Shown here: positions 35,211 through 44,614 of the stretch, piece after piece
Numbering within the stretch: position 1 is the stretch's first letter
Layout: every line of letters starts with the position of its first letter
Assembly (NCBI GenBank): GCA_035559815.1
Contig: DATMAT010000065.1
Span: 1-63,156, forward strand
Source of the DNA: Thermodesulfobacteriota bacterium
GTDB lineage: Bacteria; Desulfobacterota_D; UBA1144; Nemesobacterales; CSP1-2
Length of the DNA stretch: 63,156 nt
Reading direction: 5' to 3'
Made by a program: the position numbers and the translations under genes
The notes under the pieces: model-generated
Told to the model about the DNA's origin: nothing
The model's input: only the letters and a program-made list of their open reading frames with translations
The model's database searches: none

Positions 35211-36419
35211 TTAACCTCCGATCGTAGATGTTAAATCAAATATGGGTAAAAGAATGGCAAAAACTATAAAACCAACTACCACCCCCATTATTACTATCAT
35301 GATGGGCTCGAGAAGGGAAGTGAGAGCAGAAACGGAAGTTTCTATCTGCAAATCATAAGTATCGGCAATCTTTACGAGCATTTCTTCGAGTTCTCCGGTC
35401 TGTTCTCCGACGGCAATCATCCGGGTCACCAGCGGAGGGAATACCCCGCTATCCCGGAGGGGGCCAGCGATACTTGTTCCTTCCTTTATATTATCTCGTA
35501 CACTTCTGAGGGCGTTGCTATAAACGGTATTTCCGGCGATCGCCTCTGCTATCTCGATGGCGTTGAGTAACGGGATTCCACTCGCCAGTAGTGTCCCCAG
35601 AGTGCGTGTAAACCTGGATATTATAACCATTTTAGCGATTCTACCAAATATGGGGATTCTCAATGTTAAACGATCGAGGAGCATCTTTCCCCTTTCCCTC
35701 TTGCTGAATTTGTATGCGATAAAGGACAGGCCTATTAACAGGATTAAAATAACAAATAGATTCTGGCTGAAAAAGCTGCTGAACCCGATAAGTAGCTGGG
35801 TAATATAAGGAAGGGCCTTTCTGCTTTCTTCAAATATCCGAGCAATTTTGGGAATAACGTAGGACATCATGAAAAAAAGAACCCCGCTTCCTATGAAAAA
35901 CATGAATATGGGGTATACCAATGCACTCCTCACCCGGGACCGGAGCGCAGTCTGTTTTTCCAGAAAATCGGCCAACCTCAGAAGGACTATGTCGAGCGTC
36001 CCGCTCGCCTCGCCGGCTCTCACTATGTTTACGTAGAGGTCGGAAAAAACATTAGGGTGCTCTCTCAGCGCATTATTCAAGGAACTGCCCTCGCTAATCT
36101 TATCCTTTACCTCAGTCAGCACTTGGCTGAGTTTTGCGTCCTCGGTCTGTTCAGAAAGTGCAACCAACGACGCTTCGAGGGGAAGCCCAGCAGATATCAG
36201 GGTGGAGAATTGTCTTGTGGTAAGCGCCAGCTCCGAGGTGCTTATTCCCTTGAATAAAGAAAAGCTTCTGGCCTTTTCTTTCTTGACTTCGCTGAGCGAG
36301 GATAGAAAAACACCCTGGCGCTTGAGCTTCTCGGTTGCCGATTTTGCCGATTCGGCGTCTAACACCCCTTCTACTGTCTTACCTTTTTCGTTGATTGCTT
36401 TGTACTTATAAACGGGCAT
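35211..36419 (-). CDS. gspF: Type II secretion inner-membrane platform GspF
   Basis: This 402-residue polytopic protein has two T2SSF repeats with the motif around FLEKQTALRSRVRSALVYPIFMF and a second at the C-terminus (ALTSLLEPIMIVIMGVVVGFI). It has about three membrane helices and a cytoplasmic N-terminus (MPVYKYKAINEKGKTVEGVLD) that contacts the GspE ATPase. The gspE stop lies 79 bp upstream, across a hairpin (36443-36492). Confidence 0.93.
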   Translation of the reverse strand: MPVYKYKAINEKGKTVEGVLDAESAKSATEKLKRQGVFLSSLSEVKKEKARSFSLFKGISTSELALTTRQFSTLISAGLPLEASLVALSEQTEDAKLSQVLTEVKDKISEGSSLNNALREHPNVFSDLYVNIVRAGEASGTLDIVLLRLADFLEKQTALRSRVRSALVYPIFMFFIGSGVLFFMMSYVIPKIARIFEESRKALPYITQLLIGFSSFFSQNLFVILILLIGLSFIAYKFSKRERGKMLLDRLTLRIPIFGRIAKMVIISRFTRTLGTLLASGIPLLNAIEIAEAIAGNTVYSNALRSVRDNIKEGTSIAGPLRDSGVFPPLVTRMIAVGEQTGELEEMLVKIADTYDLQIETSVSALTSLLEPIMIVIMGVVVGFIVFAILLPIFDLTSTIGG

Positions 36420-36442
36420 CTTACCACTATTTTGTATCGGCG

Positions 36443-36492
36443 ATTTCGGATTGCGGAATAATCAAGTTCGAGATCCGCAATAAATCCGAAAT
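36443..36492. repeat. Intercistronic hairpin between gspE and gspF
   Basis: ATTTCGGATTGCGGA on the left pairs with TCCGCAA...TCCGAAAT on the right, an imperfect hairpin with a 4-base bulge. No T-tract follows. It could moderate expression between the two genes or be a dispersed repeat; nothing decides this. Confidence 0.5.
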
Positions 36493-36498
36493 TGTTAC

Positions 36499-38199
36499 TT
36501 ACGTCTCGTCCTCAGTAACTCTCATAACCTCATCTATAGAAGTTAAACCCCTCAGAACCTTCTCCGCTCCGTCCATCCTGAGTGTAGTCATTCCGTTCTC
36601 CAGGGCTTTTCTCTTTATAGTCGAGGAGTCGGTGGTAGCCAGGGTAAGGCCTCTAATTTCATCGTCTATCAGCAATATCTCGAATATTCCGCTTCTACCG
36701 CTGTAGCCGGTGCCAAGACATTCATTACAACCTTTGGCCCGGTGCAAGACACCCTGCTGAAGGTCTTTTCTATCCAGCCCTATTCTGGCCAGTTCATCGT
36801 CTATGGGCACGTAAGGCTCTTTACAGGACTTGCAAAGGAATCGAATGAGTCTCTGGGCGACCACGGCCATCAGGGAGGAAGCGACCAGAAAAGGCTCGAT
36901 TCCCATATCGATGAGCCTGGTTATGGCGCTGGCGGAGTCATTGGTATGGAGCGTCGAAAAAACTAGGTGACCGGTAAGGGAGGCGTGAATGGCTATATCG
37001 GCTGTCTCTCTATCCCGGATCTCTCCCACCAGTATAACGTCGGGGTCCTGACGGAGGATTGACCGTAGTCCGTTAGCAAAGGAGAGATTTACCTTGGAAT
37101 TTACCTGGATCTGATTGATTCCTTGAATTTGATACTCTACCGGGTCTTCAATGGTAATGATTTTTTTGTCGGGGGAGTTGATTCTTTCTAGGGCCGCATA
37201 GAGGGTGGTTGTTTTTCCGCTCCCGGTGGGCCCGGTTACCAGGATAATACCGTGAGGCCGATGGATGAGCGAATTTATGGTATGCAGTTTTTTTCCTTCA
37301 AGCCCTAGGTCCTCCAGGCTGAGGAGAACCGAAGAGCGGTCTAAAAGCCTCATCACAACGCTTTCTCCCCATGATGTAGGAACAGTGGAGATACGAACAT
37401 CTACGTCCCGTCCGGCCACTTTTACACGAATCCTACCATCCTGTGGTTTTCTCTTCTCCGCGATATCGAGTTCGGCCATGATCTTTACTCTCGAGATTAT
37501 CGACGACTGAAGCCTTTTGGGGACCGAGGTCACCCTATGCAAAAGACCGTCTTTTCTAAACCGGACCAGTAAGTCCTTCTCGAAACACTCCATATGGATA
37601 TCGCTGGCCTTCTCCTTAACGGCTTGAAAGAGAAGCGAGTTGACGAACCTAATTATAGGGGCCTCATCCTCTGCTTCCAAGAGGTCTTTGGGCTCTTGAA
37701 ACTCCGACTCAGTGATCCCTAGGGTCTCGTCTTCGATCTCGTCCCTCATCTCCTTGCCGCGTTCATACACCTTGTTTATGGAATCGAGGACAACTTGGCT
37801 TAAAGCCAGCATAGGCTCCACTTCGCACCCAAATAGCGATTTTACTTCGTCGAGCACGTATAAGTCGATTGGAGGAGCCAGTGCCACTATAATTTTCTCC
37901 TCCCCCCTTTTTAGTGGAATCAGCCTATACTTTTTGGCAAAGCTTATGGGAAGGAGTTTTACTAGTTCTGAGTCGATATCCTTTTCGGAAATACTATATA
38001 TATATGGGATTTCATAGAAATCGGATAGAACCTCAAGAACCTCCTTGTCGCTCAGTACCTTTGATTTCAGGAGCGTCTCTTCAAACCTCTCTCCATTCCT
38101 GGCTAGAAGCTCGTCTATCTTAACCCAGGCTTCCGGGTTCCTCTGGCTTATAATCTCTTCAAGGCTCTTCATAGCTTCAATAACCTCCCTGTTTCTCAA
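36499..38199 (-). CDS. gspE: Type II secretion ATPase GspE
   Basis: This 566-residue AAA-type secretion ATPase powers pseudopilus assembly. The N-terminal T2SSE_N region is followed by Walker A GPTGSGKTTTLYAAL, the Asp box, Walker B ILVGEIRDRETADIAI, and the zinc-binding tetracysteine motif RFLCKSCKEPY...GCNECLGTG. The His box is ASLTGHLVFSTLHTND. It overlaps gspD by 23 bp. An RFRKDGLLHRV element in the N2 domain is normal. Confidence 0.95.
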   Translation of the reverse strand: MRNREVIEAMKSLEEIISQRNPEAWVKIDELLARNGERFEETLLKSKVLSDKEVLEVLSDFYEIPYIYSISEKDIDSELVKLLPISFAKKYRLIPLKRGEEKIIVALAPPIDLYVLDEVKSLFGCEVEPMLALSQVVLDSINKVYERGKEMRDEIEDETLGITESEFQEPKDLLEAEDEAPIIRFVNSLLFQAVKEKASDIHMECFEKDLLVRFRKDGLLHRVTSVPKRLQSSIISRVKIMAELDIAEKRKPQDGRIRVKVAGRDVDVRISTVPTSWGESVVMRLLDRSSVLLSLEDLGLEGKKLHTINSLIHRPHGIILVTGPTGSGKTTTLYAALERINSPDKKIITIEDPVEYQIQGINQIQVNSKVNLSFANGLRSILRQDPDVILVGEIRDRETADIAIHASLTGHLVFSTLHTNDSASAITRLIDMGIEPFLVASSLMAVVAQRLIRFLCKSCKEPYVPIDDELARIGLDRKDLQQGVLHRAKGCNECLGTGYSGRSGIFEILLIDDEIRGLTLATTDSSTIKRKALENGMTTLRMDGAEKVLRGLTSIDEVMRVTEDET

Positions 38200-41143
38200 A
38201 CCCCCTATCTTGAAGGAGCATGTTTCTTTTCTGCCTTTCTTCGAGCACTTTCTGCATGTCGGTCTCTGTTTCTATAATTCTGGGGGTTAGGAGAATCATA
38301 AGATTAATCTTTCTGCTTTGTCTTTGCTTGAATTTGAATAGGTATCCAAAAAGCGGAATATCGCCTAGAAGCGGAACCTTGTTCTCGACGACTGTTTGCC
38401 TATCCTGAACCAGCCCACCAATAACGATTGTCTGGCCGTCTTTTACGATGATGGAAGAATCGGCGGAACGGGTAGTTGTAGTGATTCCGAACTCCTCTGT
38501 ATTAAGGTCAGCGGGAGCGGGGCTTGTAGCAGAAACCTCGGTATGTATGATTAGGTTTAAATAATCGCCCTCACTAATTTGTGGGGTTATTCCAAGTATA
38601 ATTCCGACTGGCTGACGGTCTATGGTCTGCACGGTGACCCCGGTTTCGGAGACGGTGCTTCCGGTGGGGAACGGGATGACATCGGCCACTACTATTTGTG
38701 CCTCTTCGTTATCGGTGGTGACGATGCTAGGGGTTGAAAGAACGTTCACATCCGTTAGCGAGGCTAAGGCTTCAAAGAGTAGAGTAAAAGAAGGGATTTC
38801 AACACCTCCAATCTCAACTGATTCACCTATTACCCCTAAGAAACCTCCTGATATGCTCGAGAGTGCGGCGATTGCCGAACCGGTACTAGTAGCAACCCCA
38901 AGTAGGCTTGGAATTCCCGGAAGCTGAGTTCCGCCAAATCCAAGGTCGTCGCCGTCATCAAAGGTGAAACCAAAGCTCAAATTTGTTCCTATGGCTCTCA
39001 GTTGTTCGAGACCCACTTCAAGAATAGCCGCCTCGACAAATACCTGTTTTCTCCTAACGTCCAGCTCATCTATCACCCTCTTTATCGTTTCATAATCTTT
39101 GCGAGAACTCACGATTATGACCGAATTCGTAGCCGGGTCTGCCGTGATTCTTATCCCTTCTGCCTCCGCTACTACTGCTGCGCCCCCAAGCTCTCCGATA
39201 TCTTCCCTCTCAATCCGTCCAGTTGTTTGTCCAAAGCCAAGGGTGCCAGTTTGTCCTCTTCGATATTGACTGCCGTATTGAGTGCCAAAGGTTCCGGTAC
39301 CGAAAGTTCCGGTACCGAAAGTTTCTCCGACACCCCCCGTTGTTCTGCCGCGTATGCCGCGGGTGGTTGTAGTTACTCCTGCTCCTCCCCCTCCGATTAA
39401 TCCGGAGATAACTCCAACCATTTGTTCGGCATCGGCGTTTTGAAGGCGAATCACGTAGATGCCTTGCTCTGGTTGGTCAACCTCTACATCCAGCTCTTTT
39501 ATTACTGCTTTAATTTTTTTCATATCCTCGGGGTAGGCAATCACTATAAGCGAGTTTGTTCTCTCATCGGGTATAACCTTGAATTCGGCCTGTCCTGTTG
39601 CTTGTCCGGACGTAGTTGGTGTTCTTTGAGGGGTTCTAGTGGTTGTTGTGCGTCGAGTGGGGGTTTGGGTGGTTTGGGCCGGAGCTGCCGGCGCTCTTCC
39701 ACCGAAGATCTCAATTACCTTAGCCGCAACATCTACAGCATCAGTATGCTCTAGTTTTATGAATTCGATCTCGGTTTCCAGGTCTATATTCTCTATGATC
39801 TTAAGTACTTTATTTAGGTTGGATACAGTATCTATGATAATCAGGGTATTCAAAGCAGGATATACCAATATATCTCCTTCCCGAGAGATAAGCGGTTTGA
39901 GAATGTTTGCCACTTCGTTGGCGTTTATGTTTTTGAGGGGAACCAGCCTGGTGACGAATCTATCCGAGGGTTCGGCGTATTTAGTCCCGAATTCCGTAGG
40001 TAGAGTCTCGGTTTTAATGTCTCTCTTCGGTACTATCTTGCTTATACCGTCCTTTTTCACTATGGCGAAACCATTTAAATCCAAAATCGCCTCGAATAGT
40101 CTTAAGGCGTTTTTCTTGTTGAATCCTCCCCGGGGTGATATAACCGTGACTTTCTTTGCTTTTACCGATTCATCCAGTAGAAATGTCTCTCCGGTAATTT
40201 CACTTATCGTCTGGATTAAGTCTCTTATGTCCATTTCGCTCTGCAGATTTACTATTTCTTCACCCCTCGGAGTCGGTTCTGGTTGAGGGGGTTCCTCTTG
40301 GAATTCGGCCTCGATTTGCTCTGGGGGTAGGGGTTCTTCTTCCTCTTCTACTTCTACTTCAACCTCCTCTTGCGCCTGGGCCGGCTGTTGAACCGTTGTA
40401 ATCTGTCTTGGCCCGTTGGCCTCGGCCGCGAATGTCAGGTTGTCCAACGGGTGGGATTTCTTCACACCTTCGGGTTCACCAGGAGCATTAACTTTCTTTT
40501 CTTCTACCCTTTTTAATTGCCGGAGTTCTTTCGTTGTGTCGGTACTTGGCTCAATCTCATTTTTGGTTTTAATAGCTGCATCTTTTGTGGTGTCATCTAC
40601 TTCTTCGTTATCGGTGCTTCTTGGAAATGTTTGAGTAGGTTTAAGCCGGCTACTCACATTGGACCGCTCCACCTGCTTAGCTACTACTTCTTTCGTTGTC
40701 GTTTGTTTTATTTTTTCACCTTTAGGGAGTTTAGCATTAGATGGGATCTCCAAAATTTGTCCTACCTTTATCCGGTCATCTTTTAGGTTGTTGATTTCTT
40801 TGAGTTCTTTGACCGAAACCCCAAACTTCTTCATAGCTATATTGTAGAGGGTGTCTCCTTCTACTACCTTATAGTAAATCGTTGTCTCGACAGAATCGCT
40901 TTCCGGGAGTCCCCTTTGTGTAGATGGGGTTTCATTGGCGGTAAGAAGCTCTTCATTTTTTGCCACCGAATTTATTTTGCGGTCTTTTACATAGCCTGTT
41001 ACTAGCCCTCCGTGGCCGGATTCCCAGGAAAAATACCCTTTTGGTTCTGTATCCTTGTGCGTCTTGGAAAAAACGAATTTTATACTAGCGCCTAAGCCAA
41101 AAACAATAGTCAATGTCAAAACAGCTTGAATAGACCATCTCAT
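38177..41143 (-). CDS. gspD: Type II secretin GspD with N-terminal LysM domain
   Basis: This 988-residue secretin forms the outer-membrane pore. The signal/anchor helix is at 1-25. A LysM domain is clear at 91-134 (YYKVVEGDTLYNIAMKKFGV, then DRIKVGQILEIP), which is unusual for GspD. A long Thr/Lys/Glu linker (about 140-280) follows, then N0 (MDIRDLIQTISEITGETFLLD), N1 to N3 modules, and the secretin domain with VIGGLVQDRQTVVENKVPLL and NLMILLTPRII. A FGTGTF repeat near residue 615 lies in the N3 insert. The protein is considerably longer than common GspD proteins because of the LysM and linker. It probably docks to peptidoglycan without a separate pilotin or GspA/B, which is inference. Confidence 0.93.
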   Translation of the reverse strand: MRWSIQAVLTLTIVFGLGASIKFVFSKTHKDTEPKGYFSWESGHGGLVTGYVKDRKINSVAKNEELLTANETPSTQRGLPESDSVETTIYYKVVEGDTLYNIAMKKFGVSVKELKEINNLKDDRIKVGQILEIPSNAKLPKGEKIKQTTTKEVVAKQVERSNVSSRLKPTQTFPRSTDNEEVDDTTKDAAIKTKNEIEPSTDTTKELRQLKRVEEKKVNAPGEPEGVKKSHPLDNLTFAAEANGPRQITTVQQPAQAQEEVEVEVEEEEEPLPPEQIEAEFQEEPPQPEPTPRGEEIVNLQSEMDIRDLIQTISEITGETFLLDESVKAKKVTVISPRGGFNKKNALRLFEAILDLNGFAIVKKDGISKIVPKRDIKTETLPTEFGTKYAEPSDRFVTRLVPLKNINANEVANILKPLISREGDILVYPALNTLIIIDTVSNLNKVLKIIENIDLETEIEFIKLEHTDAVDVAAKVIEIFGGRAPAAPAQTTQTPTRRTTTTRTPQRTPTTSGQATGQAEFKVIPDERTNSLIVIAYPEDMKKIKAVIKELDVEVDQPEQGIYVIRLQNADAEQMVGVISGLIGGGGAGVTTTTRGIRGRTTGGVGETFGTGTFGTGTFGTQYGSQYRRGQTGTLGFGQTTGRIEREDIGELGGAAVVAEAEGIRITADPATNSVIIVSSRKDYETIKRVIDELDVRRKQVFVEAAILEVGLEQLRAIGTNLSFGFTFDDGDDLGFGGTQLPGIPSLLGVATSTGSAIAALSSISGGFLGVIGESVEIGGVEIPSFTLLFEALASLTDVNVLSTPSIVTTDNEEAQIVVADVIPFPTGSTVSETGVTVQTIDRQPVGIILGITPQISEGDYLNLIIHTEVSATSPAPADLNTEEFGITTTTRSADSSIIVKDGQTIVIGGLVQDRQTVVENKVPLLGDIPLFGYLFKFKQRQSRKINLMILLTPRIIETETDMQKVLEERQKRNMLLQDRGFEKQGGY

Positions 41144-41273
41144 GAAGCAGTCTCCTCCGAGGCTAGCTAAGAATAGTTAAAAAATAACCTCTGTCCCATG
41201 TACTGGCCGCCAACTTCCAAATTACCCCTTTTTGTGCCAGTGATTCGATGCTCCTCTCTCTTTACTCTCGCGC

Positions 41274-42200
41274 TCATTTAACCGAGTATTCGTAGGTAAA
41301 CTTTTGTCCCCGCCTGGTTAGATTAATATTAAATTGGCTTTCTCCCCTAAGCTCCTCGAAGAGACTAAGGGCATTTTCAACGTTGCTCAGCTCTACATCA
41401 TTTATCTTGTGCAATATATCGCCATTTCTGAGTCCGATCATGAAGAAAATGCTATTTGGCCTTATAGCGAAGAACCGAAGGCCGTCTTCCTGGGGAATAA
41501 CCCGGGCTTGGGTTAGAAGCTGATTTGGGTCGCTTAGGAGTTCATCCAGCATTTTGCGGTCGATTTCATATTCACCCTCGTTGACCTCCTTTATGCCTTC
41601 AGCTTCGCTCTTGGGTAAGACTGCACTGCGGCTGCTCACGATCGAACTCCTATCCAGTGCGGATACTTGGCCTAATCTAGATTTGTTGTCTGAAGATGCA
41701 TTTTCGTCCAAATCTTTTTTGCATCTTATGGTTTCTGCGCCGTCGCTGCGCTCTACCAGCGCCCTGCAGTTTTCGATCTTTGCCAGTTTTACCCTTTCCG
41801 ATTGGATTATATCAATTAGCTCTCCCTCCAGGTAGCCCCTAACTTTATTCGTATCCAAGTTTTTTATAATGGCTATGGACCTCTCCCCCGGCTCGATGGC
41901 GGTGCCAAGCAATTCGAGGTTGAGCGTGGTTTGAGGTGCATCCTGTATTAAAGAGTTGCCCGATGTGGTGCTCTGTAGTCCGAATATATTCCTCTTTAAA
42001 ATTATTTCGTAGGAGCTTCGTGAGTTTAATTGTTTGAGTTTTTGGCCTTTGCTTTCTGAAGATGTAGTAGTCCCGGGCTTTGTGTTCGATAGACCTCCTT
42101 TTATTCTGTCATTCACTATTTGGGCTAGTGTATAAGAGATCCCAACTATTAGTATGAGGTTAACAACCCATATATATTTTTTCAGGACTGATATAAGCAT
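41274..42200 (-). CDS. gspC: Type II secretion inner-membrane protein GspC
   Basis: This 308-residue bitopic protein couples the inner-membrane platform to the secretin. It has an N-terminal membrane helix (YIWVVNLILIVGISYTLAQIV), an HR domain (about 95-170, LNLELLGTAIEPGERSIAII) and a C-terminal PDZ domain (about 225-305, IRPNSIFFMIGLRNGDILHKI). It is the first gene of the operon, with a strong promoter 28 bases upstream of the ATG and no good Shine-Dalgarno. The length and order are normal. Confidence 0.92.
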   Translation of the reverse strand: MLISVLKKYIWVVNLILIVGISYTLAQIVNDRIKGGLSNTKPGTTTSSESKGQKLKQLNSRSSYEIILKRNIFGLQSTTSGNSLIQDAPQTTLNLELLGTAIEPGERSIAIIKNLDTNKVRGYLEGELIDIIQSERVKLAKIENCRALVERSDGAETIRCKKDLDENASSDNKSRLGQVSALDRSSIVSSRSAVLPKSEAEGIKEVNEGEYEIDRKMLDELLSDPNQLLTQARVIPQEDGLRFFAIRPNSIFFMIGLRNGDILHKINDVELSNVENALSLFEELRGESQFNINLTRRGQKFTYEYSVK

Positions 42201-42228
42201 TTAAGTAAATTAATTAATTTTCGCTAAA

Positions 42229-42257
42229 AAAATAAAGTTGTTTGCTTTATATGTCAA
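42229..42257 (-). promoter_or_regulatory. Sigma-70 promoter for the gsp operon
   Basis: Minus strand TTGACA (42257-42252), 17-base spacer, TATTTT (42234-42229). Transcription would begin near 42221, giving a short leader of about 20 nt. It lies within the 65-bp gap after galT, which runs the same way, so the gsp genes have their own promoter. Confidence 0.6.
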
Positions 42258-42265
42258 GAGCAATC

Positions 42266-43333
42266 TTAATTTATTCTCTCCCCCTGTTCAAAATTCCTTC
42301 TTATTTCTTCTCTTAGATAATCGGACGCCGCCTCCGGAGGGGTAGGGTTTATGAAAAAGCCAGCCCCCCATTCAAACCCGGCTATGGTGGTGAGGCGAGG
42401 TATTATCTCGATGTGCCAATGAAAATCAAACTCAATTGAATCCCAGTGTTCGGGATGGCCTGGACGGCTGAATTTCGGTGGTGCGGTGTGGATTACGAAG
42501 TTATAAGGAGGGTCATTTAAAAGCCTCTTGAGCGAGATGAGGTTAAGCTTGAGCACGAGCGCCAGGTCCAGGAGTTCCCTATCGCTCAGCTTAGAGTAGT
42601 CATGGAGATGGCTTTTGGGGATTATCCAGGTCTCAAAGGGAAAACTGGAGGCAAACGGCGTCCAGATTACGTAGCCGTTGGTGTCATAAACGATTCTTTT
42701 TTCAAATTCGATTTCCTGTTTTATGAGGTCACAAATGAAGCATCTTTCTTTACTCCTGTAATTCTCCCGGCAGACGATCAGTTCTTGTTTCACCACAGGG
42801 GGAACCATTGGCGTGGCTATAAGTTGAGAGTGGGTGTGAAAGAGTGATGCACCGGCTTCCGCCCGGTGGTTTTTGAATATTAATACATACCTAAGCCTAG
42901 GGTCCCGAAATAGGTCGGTTATCCTTTCTCTGAAGGCAATTAATACGTCTTTTATCCAGTTTAAGTCCAGGTCGGCAAGTCCCTGGTCATGATGGGGGGT
43001 TTCGATGATCACTTCGTGAGCCCCAGCCCCGCTTACGACGTCGAATATTCCCATTCCGTATCTAAAAGCGTTGTCCTCAATCTGGAGTGCGGGGAATTTA
43101 TTGGGTACGACCCTTACTTTCCACCCTGGCGAATTGGGACTCCCTTGTCTTATGGCAAAAATTTCCGGTGGGGTTTTACCCTCTGAGCCTTCACAGAAAG
43201 GGCATGAAACGACTGTTCTCTCGGTGTTATTGGGTTGATTCCGGTCAAGGGTGTAGTCACTCGGTCTTCTCGAGCGTTCGGTTGATATTATTACCCACCT
43301 GTTTCTGATGGGGTCATATCTAAGTTCACGCAT
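42266..43333 (-). CDS. galT: Galactose-1-phosphate uridylyltransferase
   Basis: This 355-residue HIT-superfamily enzyme of the Leloir pathway swaps UMP between UDP-glucose and galactose-1-phosphate. The zinc pair is CPFCEGSEGKTPPE at 44-47. The catalytic segment is GASLFHTHSQLIATP, with His166 and His168. The usual active site is His-Pro-His, and here the middle residue is Thr. The C-terminal DFHWHIEIIPRL motif is present. No other gal genes lie in the window. It is transcribed alone, upstream of gspC. Confidence 0.92.
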   Translation of the reverse strand: MRELRYDPIRNRWVIISTERSRRPSDYTLDRNQPNNTERTVVSCPFCEGSEGKTPPEIFAIRQGSPNSPGWKVRVVPNKFPALQIEDNAFRYGMGIFDVVSGAGAHEVIIETPHHDQGLADLDLNWIKDVLIAFRERITDLFRDPRLRYVLIFKNHRAEAGASLFHTHSQLIATPMVPPVVKQELIVCRENYRSKERCFICDLIKQEIEFEKRIVYDTNGYVIWTPFASSFPFETWIIPKSHLHDYSKLSDRELLDLALVLKLNLISLKRLLNDPPYNFVIHTAPPKFSRPGHPEHWDSIEFDFHWHIEIIPRLTTIAGFEWGAGFFINPTPPEAASDYLREEIRRNFEQGERIN

Positions 43334-43987
43334 TTATTCTTCTAAGAATCTGCTAAGCCTGATTAATTTCCGTATAATAACACCATAACTATCCTCGACG
43401 AGATTGAAGAGTTGGTGGGTGAGGTTTAAATCGTGAATTAAAACTAATTCCTTACGGATTATCGGCAATTCGATTCTTGATTTCATTAATTACTTTAAGT
43501 TTTATGTTTTCTACACTTTACTATTATTTTTCATTAAAATCAATCGACTTTGATTGATTTCATCAAAATTTAAAGCTAATTATTAAGACGTCGCTATCCC
43601 TTCCATCTAATCAGGGTAGTCAATTTATATCATGAATGTTTGCCCCTAGTCAAGTAAGTAAGACTTTTACTGCTTTCTCGATAAGTGGGCATCGGATAAG
43701 AGATAAGAGAGGGAGTAGGGGCAAGAATGACCTGGCTAGCTAGATGAGGAGAGTTATTTGATATATAGGCCTCTTTATTCGCTAAACCTGCTCTAAGTGG
43801 CAAATGACCTGTGTGACATGCATACACGATTTATGGGTTTTTTATCGAAGCACCTTAAGCCGGAGAGCTTTCTTGATGCCAGGTCCTGAGGGGCATTGTT
43901 AACCCTCATCCGGGTAAATTCCACGTGAGAAAGAACTATATTAATTTGATATTTAACCTAATATTCACCCGGCTGATTACGATTTCC
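43334..43987. other. Intergenic region, A/T-rich, no gene recognised
   Basis: The 650 bp upstream of galT are A/T-rich with several poor short frames. One at 43630-43827 lacks a ribosome site and has atypical composition. No RNA or repeat is evident. Confidence 0.5.
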
Positions 43988-44614
43988 CTACTTACGATTG
44001 CGATAAAGGTTTGGGTCAACTACCTCGGCCATCCTGTCGATATTGAGCTTATTATAGCCCAAAAAACGATTGATCTCTTCTATATACGGCTGGGGGTTGA
44101 CCAGGAGGCGGTTGTAATCAACGTTTAGAACGGAGATATTGGGCTGTGTACGGAGCCAGTCCTCCACTTTCTGGAGGTGCATATTAAATAAACGTGCCAT
44201 TTCTTCATCAGATATTCCATCATCTGATATACCTCGGTTTTCGAGCATTTTCTTGTGAGAGGCCAGGATCTCTTCCATCTTTCGGTGAATAAAGATGACC
44301 CTATATTCGTATTTGGATGGCAGATATTTTAATAGCTCAGAAATTATCTTGACCACTTTTCCCTGGGCTTCTTCGAGCCATTCTAAGTCGCCTTTGCTGA
44401 GCTTTTTCACCCGTTCAAACTCATAATATCCTTTGGGATTGTCAGAGTCAGCCTCGCGTATATTGTCGGTCAAAATGGGTAACCCCCCTGCTTCCAGCAT
44501 CTTCATCATCATTGAAGTGCCGGAACGGGGCAGGCCGGACACGACCGTTATCACCCGATTACTGGTTTCCGGAGCAGAGCTGTTGCCGAATATCTTTTGC
44601 AATAATTGTTTCAT
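43988..44614 (-). CDS. Sulfotransferase-family protein
   Basis: This 208-residue protein has the 5'-PSB loop VVSGLPRSGTSMMMKML at about 24-40, the fold's PAPS-binding P-loop. A later segment EYRVIFIHRKMEEILASHKKM matches the 3'-phosphate-binding region (R...S). It probably transfers a sulfate to an envelope carbohydrate or amine, but the acceptor is unknown. The protein is short for the family. It is encoded alone, 653 bp from galT. Confidence 0.8.
   Translation of the reverse strand: MKQLLQKIFGNSSAPETSNRVITVVSGLPRSGTSMMMKMLEAGGLPILTDNIREADSDNPKGYYEFERVKKLSKGDLEWLEEAQGKVVKIISELLKYLPSKYEYRVIFIHRKMEEILASHKKMLENRGISDDGISDEEMARLFNMHLQKVEDWLRTQPNISVLNVDYNRLLVNPQPYIEEINRFLGYNKLNIDRMAEVVDPNLYRNRK

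Noticed and set aside
39639-40286. Plus-strand frame of 215 codons opposite gspD
   Set aside because: It is antisense to conserved secretin domains and Ser/Leu-rich in the way of a shadow frame.
43630-43827. Short minus-strand frame between galT and the sulfotransferase gene
   Set aside because: No ribosome site, domain or typical composition; it lies in A/T-rich intergenic DNA.
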